DNA of 64,000 nt from Mogibacterium sp. (GTDB lineage: Bacteria; Bacillota; Clostridia; Peptostreptococcales; Anaerovoracaceae). The DNA is taken from positions 62,001 to 126,000 of the forward strand of contig JAFWHB010000014.1 in the NCBI GenBank assembly GCA_017512145.1, written 5' to 3'. Positions 59,159 through 64,000 of this stretch are shown in pieces (the stretch's first letter is position 1; every line of letters begins with the position of its first letter). The notes under the pieces were generated by a model that did not search any database, was not told where the DNA came from, and worked only from the letters and a program-made list of their open reading frames with translations. Both the position numbers and the translations under genes were made by a program.

Positions 59159-60352
59159 CTACCAACATTCATTGTATATCTCAAGAATCTCTTCTTGTGT
59201 AAGCTGCCTGAAAGCCCCGCCGGATACGAAGCACGACTTTGCGATCTCCGGGAGCATAGCCTTCTCAGCTTCGCCGAACCCGAGCTCTCTCAGCGTCGTC
59301 GGAAGTCCCGCCTCGCGAATAAGGTCTGCCAAAGCATCAATTCCTGCAAGTGCAAGTTCTTCGTCACTTCCGAAGTCTTCTCTCCTGAGTCCCCATACAT
59401 TCTCGGCAAAGCTTACAAATTTGCCAAGTCCGTCCTTATATATGTGTCTGTAATATACAGGGTGCAGCACGGCAAGTCCCTCTCCGTGATTGCAGTTCGT
59501 GTAGGCTGAGAGCTGATGCTCCATATTATGAGCCTCGAAATCCTTGCTCTTGCCCGTCTTGATTATCCTGTTCTCAGCAAGCGAAGCCGTCCACATGATA
59601 TTGCTTCTTGCCTGATAGTCCTGGGGATCAGCAAGCGCTGCCCTGAAGTCCCTGATAAGACCTCTCATCAGCCCCTCAGAGATATCGTCTGCAGGATTAC
59701 CCTCAACAGGCCAGCTGAAATATGTCTCCATGATATGCGAAAGAATATCGAAAGTGCCCGCTCTCATCTGTCTTACCGGCATAGTAAGAGTATATGCAGG
59801 ATCCAGAAGAGCGAATACAGGATTCATTTCGGCGTAGTCCCTGTCAGTCTTGATATGTGTCTCCTCGTTAGTAAGGACGGCGCATCCGTTGACCTCACTT
59901 CCGGTAGCCGGCATAGTGACGACAACGCCAAGCGGAAGGACCTCGTGAGTCATAGGTTTGCCCTGCATCCAGAAATCCTCCCACGCATCTCCGTCATACT
60001 TTGCCTGAACGGAGATAGCTTTGCAGCAATCCATTACCGAGCCGCCTCCTACTGCGATGATGAGACCGATGTTGTTCTTGCGGGCAAAGTCAGCTCCTTC
60101 GAGCATCTTGGCAAGTGTAGGATTTGACATGATCCCGGAGAATTCGTAGATCCTGCCCTCATAGCCCATGCCCTTCAGCACGTCCATGACATCATCATAA
60201 GCACCATTCTTCTTAACTGATCCACCGCCGTAACCGACCATGATATTGGTATCCGGAGCTGCGAACTCTCTGACAAAGCCCTCAAGGTATTCCCTGACGC
60301 ACCCTTTTCCTGATCTGACCTTGGTCCTGCATTCCCAGGTAAATCTTTCCAT
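59159..60352 (-). CDS. Iron-containing alcohol dehydrogenase (butanol dehydrogenase type)
   Basis: This 397-residue group III alcohol dehydrogenase is similar to NAD(P)H-dependent butanol dehydrogenases (BdhA/YqhD). The coenzyme loop is AVGGGSVMDCCKAI. Metal ligands lie in GTFDILSHIMETYF (Asp, His), NMEHQLSAY (His) and CNHGEGLAVLHP (His). GGGGAGGA precedes the ATG. Such enzymes reduce aldehydes to alcohols to reoxidise NAD(P)H; lactaldehyde, acetaldehyde or butyraldehyde are possible substrates. Confidence 0.93.
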   Translation of the reverse strand: MERFTWECRTKVRSGKGCVREYLEGFVREFAAPDTNIMVGYGGGSVKKNGAYDDVMDVLKGMGYEGRIYEFSGIMSNPTLAKMLEGADFARKNNIGLIIAVGGGSVMDCCKAISVQAKYDGDAWEDFWMQGKPMTHEVLPLGVVVTMPATGSEVNGCAVLTNEETHIKTDRDYAEMNPVFALLDPAYTLTMPVRQMRAGTFDILSHIMETYFSWPVEGNPADDISEGLMRGLIRDFRAALADPQDYQARSNIMWTASLAENRIIKTGKSKDFEAHNMEHQLSAYTNCNHGEGLAVLHPVYYRHIYKDGLGKFVSFAENVWGLRREDFGSDEELALAGIDALADLIREAGLPTTLRELGFGEAEKAMLPEIAKSCFVSGGAFRQLTQEEILEIYNECW

Positions 60353-60460
60353 TATATTATTCCTCCCCTATATGCAAAGGATGCCACAATTAAAATCATG
60401 ACATCCTTATCCAAGCATATTATTGTCCGGCCAAGTCTGCCGGTAATCAAACTAACAGAC

Positions 60461-60982
60461 TTAGATGAGTTTGCTTACGATCTTGAGAACATCGCCTGCA
60501 TCTACTCCGTCAAGAAGTCCGCCAACGATATCGAGCATATCATTCGAGCTGCTCTTTGAAGAAGCCTTAGCTGTCTGAGCTGTGCTGCCCATCTTGGACA
60601 TCAGCAGTGGAGCGAGAATAGCCATGATCTTGAGAACGGTCTTGGTATCGATGCCTCTCTTCTTCTTAGCCTTAGCTGCTACTTCTTCCTTCTGTGTGGA
60701 GCCGAGCAGGTGGTTGACGATCTTGTCACCGTCATCTGTATCTACATTCTTGATGAACTTAGTGATGTCACTTGTATCGTCCTTGCTGTGATCTGCAAGA
60801 GCCTTCAGGAATCCCTGCTGTGTGGACTTGTTGGTTGCCTGACCCTGCATTCCCTTGAGAAGGATAGGCAGTACGTCCTGCATTACTGCAGCAGCATCAG
60901 CTGCGCTAATTCCAGTCTGCTTGCTGACCTGATCAGCAGCGCCACTTGTCATCATCATTTTCAGAATATCATTCATATCCAT
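60461..60982 (-). CDS. DUF937 domain-containing protein
   Basis: This 173-residue helical protein belongs to the DUF937 family. The N-terminal half has repeated short helices with Met, Gln and Asp (DAAAVMQDVLPILLKGMQGQ; TKFIKNVDTDDGDKIVNHLLG). A Lys-rich link and a second helical part follow (VLKIMAILAPLLMSKMG, then DMLDIVGGLLDG). AAGGAGG lies ten bases before the ATG. The family role is unknown. It is a single gene. Confidence 0.87.
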   Translation of the reverse strand: MDMNDILKMMMTSGAADQVSKQTGISAADAAAVMQDVLPILLKGMQGQATNKSTQQGFLKALADHSKDDTSDITKFIKNVDTDDGDKIVNHLLGSTQKEEVAAKAKKKRGIDTKTVLKIMAILAPLLMSKMGSTAQTAKASSKSSSNDMLDIVGGLLDGVDAGDVLKIVSKLI

Positions 60983-61070
60983 GGGTTTGTATCCTCCTTA
61001 CCCTTAAATGCATCATTATACATGTAAATTTTACTAATTATGTCTGGCTTATGTCAACTAAACGAGTCCA

Positions 61071-61529
61071 TTATTCGTTAATAGTAACGCCACATTCCTT
61101 CTCCATGATCTTAGCAAAGGATATGATGACTGCCTTCACTATTCCGGTGCAGAATGTCTTGCGCTCAGGGTCATAGAAGTCATATTCCTTAATGAGTTCA
61201 GGGCAGATGCTGGTTCCGTATGCCTCTGCTACATCGTCATTGAGCTCTCTGACCACATCGATACATTTCTTGAAAGCCGGATCACCCTTGACAGTTCTGC
61301 CAAAGACTTTGCCAAGCGCCATCGTAGCTCCCGCAACTGCTCCGCAGACATTGCCGCCGTCTCCGAATCCATAAGGGAAACCTGTCGACATAGCTATCGC
61401 CTCTTCGCCTATGCCAAGCTCATAGTGCCTGTTCAGTACTTCAAGCACCGACTCTGAACACATGAATCCGGTCGTAAAATTCTCGGCTGCATCACTGAGC
61501 ATTTTGCTCATGCTTACTTCTTTCACCAT
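61071..61529 (-). CDS. C_GCAxxG_C_C family redox protein
   Basis: This 152-residue protein has the spaced Cys pattern that names the family: a first Cys in FMCSESVLEVL, GGNVCGAVAGATMALG in the middle, then Cys in FKKCIDVV, SICPELI and FCTGIV. These proteins are thought to bind a redox centre or take part in anaerobic electron transfer; some are fused to oxidoreductases. The ATG at 61529 is used as AGGAGG and AGAGG lie upstream; 61511 is an alternative. It lies 28 bases after prmA on the same strand. Confidence 0.87.
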   Translation of the reverse strand: MVKEVSMSKMLSDAAENFTTGFMCSESVLEVLNRHYELGIGEEAIAMSTGFPYGFGDGGNVCGAVAGATMALGKVFGRTVKGDPAFKKCIDVVRELNDDVAEAYGTSICPELIKEYDFYDPERKTFCTGIVKAVIISFAKIMEKECGVTINE

Positions 61530-61557
61530 AGTCCTCTTCCTCCTCAATATCTTACAG

Positions 61558-62502
61558 TTACATTTTACGCGCGACTACCGCACACCATTCTCCGTCGTGA
61601 AGAACTCCCTCTATTTCAAATCCTGCATCGCGGATCGCTTCACTTACTATCTCTTCTTTAATATCCAGTATTCCGGATGTTATGTACCAGCCGCCTCTCT
61701 CGAGATGATTAGCAGCTGCCGGAGAAAGCCTCATTACAAGGTCGGCCATAAGATTCGCTGCAACTATGTCTGCCTTGTAGTCGACGCCTTCGGTAAGGTC
61801 TCCGTACTGTGCGGAAATCTTATCTGCAAGTCCGTTATGCTCGATGTTCTCCTTGGCTACTCTGACTGCGTCAGGGTCTATATCTATTCCGAGGCACTCC
61901 TTTGCACCAAGCAGAGCCGCCGCGATTGCCAGTATGCCGGTGCCGCACCCTACATCGAGGACTTTGGCATCCTCAGTCGAAGCCCCCGGAGTCCCGAGTA
62001 TCCGCTCAAGCGCCTTGATGCACATTGATGTCGTCTCATGAAGACCACTGCCGAATGCCATTCCGGGATCCATCTCTATGACAAGGTCACTCTCCGAAGG
62101 CTGATAATCCTCCCAGCTCGGCTTGACGACGATCCTCTCACCGACTCTCGTCGGCTTGAAGAATTCCTGCCATTTGTAAAGCCATTCACTGTCATCACCG
62201 GCAGGCTTGATCTGCCAGTTGATATCCTGCATTCCCTTGAGGATGGAGGCTGCTTCCTTAAGACTCTCGCTCCCCTCTCCGGAATCCTCAAAGTATAGAG
62301 TGATCACCGGATCTCTTGTGAGGCCTCTGGTGATATCTTCATTAATATAGTCGTATCTGTATGTATCCGGATGATCAAGGATATCCTGTACATCGGCAGG
62401 ATCGTCTATCATCATGCTGACATATCCGTGCTCGATCAGATTGGCCTGAAGGCTCTCAAGATTATCCTTGGGTGTTGTAATTATTATTTCATTGTAACGC
62501 AT
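61558..62502 (-). CDS. prmA: Ribosomal protein L11 methyltransferase
   Basis: This 314-residue SAM-dependent enzyme methylates ribosomal protein L11. It has a substrate-binding N-terminal domain and a Rossmann methyltransferase domain with DPGMAFGSGLHETT, VLDVGCGTGILAIAA, DIDPDAVRVAKENIE and the catalytic NLMADL block. The length is normal. The ATG has AAGGGG about 12 bases upstream. It may also act on other proteins, as PrmA homologues vary. Confidence 0.94.
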   Translation of the reverse strand: MRYNEIIITTPKDNLESLQANLIEHGYVSMMIDDPADVQDILDHPDTYRYDYINEDITRGLTRDPVITLYFEDSGEGSESLKEAASILKGMQDINWQIKPAGDDSEWLYKWQEFFKPTRVGERIVVKPSWEDYQPSESDLVIEMDPGMAFGSGLHETTSMCIKALERILGTPGASTEDAKVLDVGCGTGILAIAAALLGAKECLGIDIDPDAVRVAKENIEHNGLADKISAQYGDLTEGVDYKADIVAANLMADLVMRLSPAAANHLERGGWYITSGILDIKEEIVSEAIRDAGFEIEGVLHDGEWCAVVARKM

Positions 62503-62639
62503 TGTTAACGTGACCCCTTGTTATTCGTGTTCCGCATAACTAATAATACCATATCCTGCCGCTCGCGGCTTGTTTTTCGCCGAACCAACCTTGACGGTCT
62601 GCTCCAATTAATGATAAATTCAAAGCGGGGGTTCCAGAC

Positions 62640-63266
62640 ATGGGTAAAGTAGAAATCAAGAAACAACTTAAGAAGACGGCTCTTATGAAGAGCGCTTTCG
62701 AACTTTTCACTACAGAAGGCTTCAGCGACACGACTATCCGCGATATCGCTATGAGGGCCGGTGTTGCGAAGGGTACGTTTTATTTATACTTCAAGGACAA
62801 AGTCGACATCCGCGAGGCTGTCATCACGAGCACCGCAAGCGAACTGCTCCAGGACGCATGCGCAAGCCTCGATCAGCACATCAAGGACAACCCTGAGGAG
62901 ATGGACGTAGCCGACATCTTCATTTATATAATCGACCACGTAATTGAGACAGTATCAAGAGACCCACTGCTCGTGCGTTTTCTTGCCAAGCATCTCTCTT
63001 GGGGACTTTTCTATAAGGGCGACAAGGACAGACTCGCAACAGGCACTGCCGATGACACCCTGGACATAGAGACCTTCGTCAAGACCAAACTCAGAGAATA
63101 CAACGTGAAGATCAAGGACCTCAAGCTACTCCTCTTCACACTCCTCGAACTGGTCAGCTCGACCTGTCACGACGTTCTTCTCTATGAAGAACCTGCACCA
63201 CTTGAAGAATACAAGCCATACCTGAATAACTGCATCAGGCTGCTTGTCAATAATTCGATCGCATAA
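62640..63266 (+). CDS. TetR-family regulator
   Basis: This 208-residue regulator starts with a basic segment, then the helix-turn-helix (AFELFTTEGFSDTTIRDIAMRAGVAKGTFYLYFKDKVDIREAV in its turns), and a helical ligand domain. GGGGG lies before the ATG. A TTGACG box at 62591 and TAAATT at 62615 form a weak promoter. It is followed by a terminator and a membrane protein gene on the same strand. Its ligand and targets are unknown, though the downstream genes are candidates. Confidence 0.9.
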   Translation: MGKVEIKKQLKKTALMKSAFELFTTEGFSDTTIRDIAMRAGVAKGTFYLYFKDKVDIREAVITSTASELLQDACASLDQHIKDNPEEMDVADIFIYIIDHVIETVSRDPLLVRFLAKHLSWGLFYKGDKDRLATGTADDTLDIETFVKTKLREYNVKIKDLKLLLFTLLELVSSTCHDVLLYEEPAPLEEYKPYLNNCIRLLVNNSIA

Positions 63267-63298
63267 CAACTGTATGCGTTCAGATTTCGCGCGATAGG

Positions 63299-63321
63299 GG
63301 GACCTCGAGGTCCCTTTCTTT
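63299..63321 (+). terminator. Terminator of the TetR gene
   Basis: A perfect 16-base palindrome GGGACCTCGAGGTCCC (63299-63314) is followed by TTTCTTT. Confidence 0.7.
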
Positions 63322-63342
63322 GTATATATGAGGAGGCTGCAC

Positions 63343-63999
63343 TTGAACAACTCCAAGTTCTCAATGAACGCACTGCTGGTAGTAGTTATCATTTTCTCGG
63401 CTATAGGCTTGTTCGTGACCGTCAAGCTGTACGACATGGCCGCTCATGTTGTAGTGGTCAATCAGATGGTGCCGATAGACGGCTCTGAGGCAAGCAGCGA
63501 TTACCAGGGATACTGGGTCCGCTATTCCACACTCGAACCAAGCGGGATCTACGAAGGCTATGAGAACACAGCCACCCTGAGAGTCGAAGGAGACTTCGGC
63601 TCAGGCTGGGGTGCATCTGTCACGGATGATTATATTTACGTCAACAAGTATTCCTACACCGATGTCGGCCTGACATTGTGCGACCTTGTCAGGATCGAAC
63701 GGTCCACATACCAAAGCGAAACCATTCTGAAGAACACTATTCTCCGTGGAACATGTAAGTCAGGAGAGCTTGTCTGCGTGACAGGGACAATGCTGCCCGT
63801 CAACAATCCAGGCACGAATTCCCTGTATGACCTGTATGCAATGACCTCTCACGATGTAAGCAGGAATGGTAAAGCAACTGTCATATTCATCGATCCTTCA
63901 ACTGCTGAGATAGTCTACAGCACCCCGGAAGAAGATACCGGGTCGGACTCGTTTGACAGTCTGTACATAGATAAGACACTTGAGGAGGTAATGCCATGA
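63343..63999 (+). CDS. Membrane-anchored protein of unknown function
   Basis: This 218-residue protein has a membrane helix near the N-terminus (about residues 10-30, LLVVVIIFSAIGLFVTVKL), so it is inserted in the membrane with the rest outside. The outer part is rich in beta-forming residues (SDYQGYWVRYSTLEPSG, GSGWGASVTDDYIYV) and has three Cys. The start is a TTG at 63343: AGGAGG ends six bases before it, while an ATG at 63328 would place that site inside the gene. Its stop overlaps the ATG of a next gene at 63996, whose first bases follow GAGGAGG. I do not recognise the family. Confidence 0.72.
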   Translation: MNNSKFSMNALLVVVIIFSAIGLFVTVKLYDMAAHVVVVNQMVPIDGSEASSDYQGYWVRYSTLEPSGIYEGYENTATLRVEGDFGSGWGASVTDDYIYVNKYSYTDVGLTLCDLVRIERSTYQSETILKNTILRGTCKSGELVCVTGTMLPVNNPGTNSLYDLYAMTSHDVSRNGKATVIFIDPSTAEIVYSTPEEDTGSDSFDSLYIDKTLEEVMP

Positions 64000-64000
64000 A

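Overview
This window looks like part of the chromosome of an anaerobic, fermentative member of the Clostridia (Bacillota). The evidence is: A/G-rich Shine-Dalgarno sites in front of nearly every gene; oxygen-sensitive or strictly anaerobic enzymes (tungsten aldehyde:ferredoxin oxidoreductase, a lactate dehydrogenase/Etf set, a C_GCAxxG_C_C protein); families typical of Clostridia (DUF1846, DUF1934, class II GalT, split GcvPA/GcvPB); and REP-like palindromes of a kind I associate with this group. I cannot fix the genus. No rRNA, CRISPR array, intact transposase or prophage is visible. One intact tRNA is present.

Layout. 1-15 kb: the start of a membrane sensor-like protein; a GH3 / metallo-beta-lactamase / galT operon; a LysR regulator; a GH3 / esterase / AEC transporter operon; a ThrE-type exporter; a pair of GlpA/GlpB-like FAD oxidoreductases. 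At 14.7-15.0 kb there is a 40-residue gene whose promoter is a diverged copy of the promoter next to the LysR gene. 15-20 kb: a single-frame MetA-aspartokinase fusion, a short pyruvate-kinase-like protein, and the normal pyruvate kinase. 20-28 kb: a deoxy-sugar/pentose locus (rhaD, rhaB, two isomerases, xylB) with a divergent AraC activator. 28-36 kb: lactate racemase (larA), etfA, etfB and a GlcD-type lactate dehydrogenase, followed by MoaD, AOR and FIST genes. 36-41.6 kb: MFS pump, Ogt, metallohydrolase, IT-superfamily permease and TetR regulator.

41.6-43.0 kb is a scrapyard of mobile-element type. It holds half a tRNA-Glu, a remnant of a class III CoA-transferase, two tiny ORFs, tRNA-Thr(CGT), two 75-bp direct repeats made from pieces of that tRNA, and a palindrome also found 15 kb away. 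43-51 kb is housekeeping (DUF1846, DUF1934, HtrA, GntR, IspE, TadA, CvpA). 51-58.5 kb is the glycine cleavage system: gcvT, gcvH, gcvPA and gcvPB run one way, and lpdA and lplA converge on them across a 203-bp tandem repeat. The operon is preceded by a leader RNA that folds into a branched structure and does not look like the glycine riboswitch. 58.5-64 kb: an iron-type alcohol dehydrogenase, DUF937, C_GCAxxG_C_C, PrmA, TetR and the start of a secreted or membrane gene pair.

Together the genes describe a cell that takes up and splits oligosaccharides, rhamnose and related sugars, oxidises both lactate isomers using Etf, runs aldehyde and glycine fermentations, and makes methionine from aspartate through an apparent fusion enzyme. 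The observations I consider most worth following up are the duplicated LysR-linked promoter with its 40-residue gene, the MetA-LysC fusion, the unassigned gcv leader RNA, and the tRNA-derived repeats.
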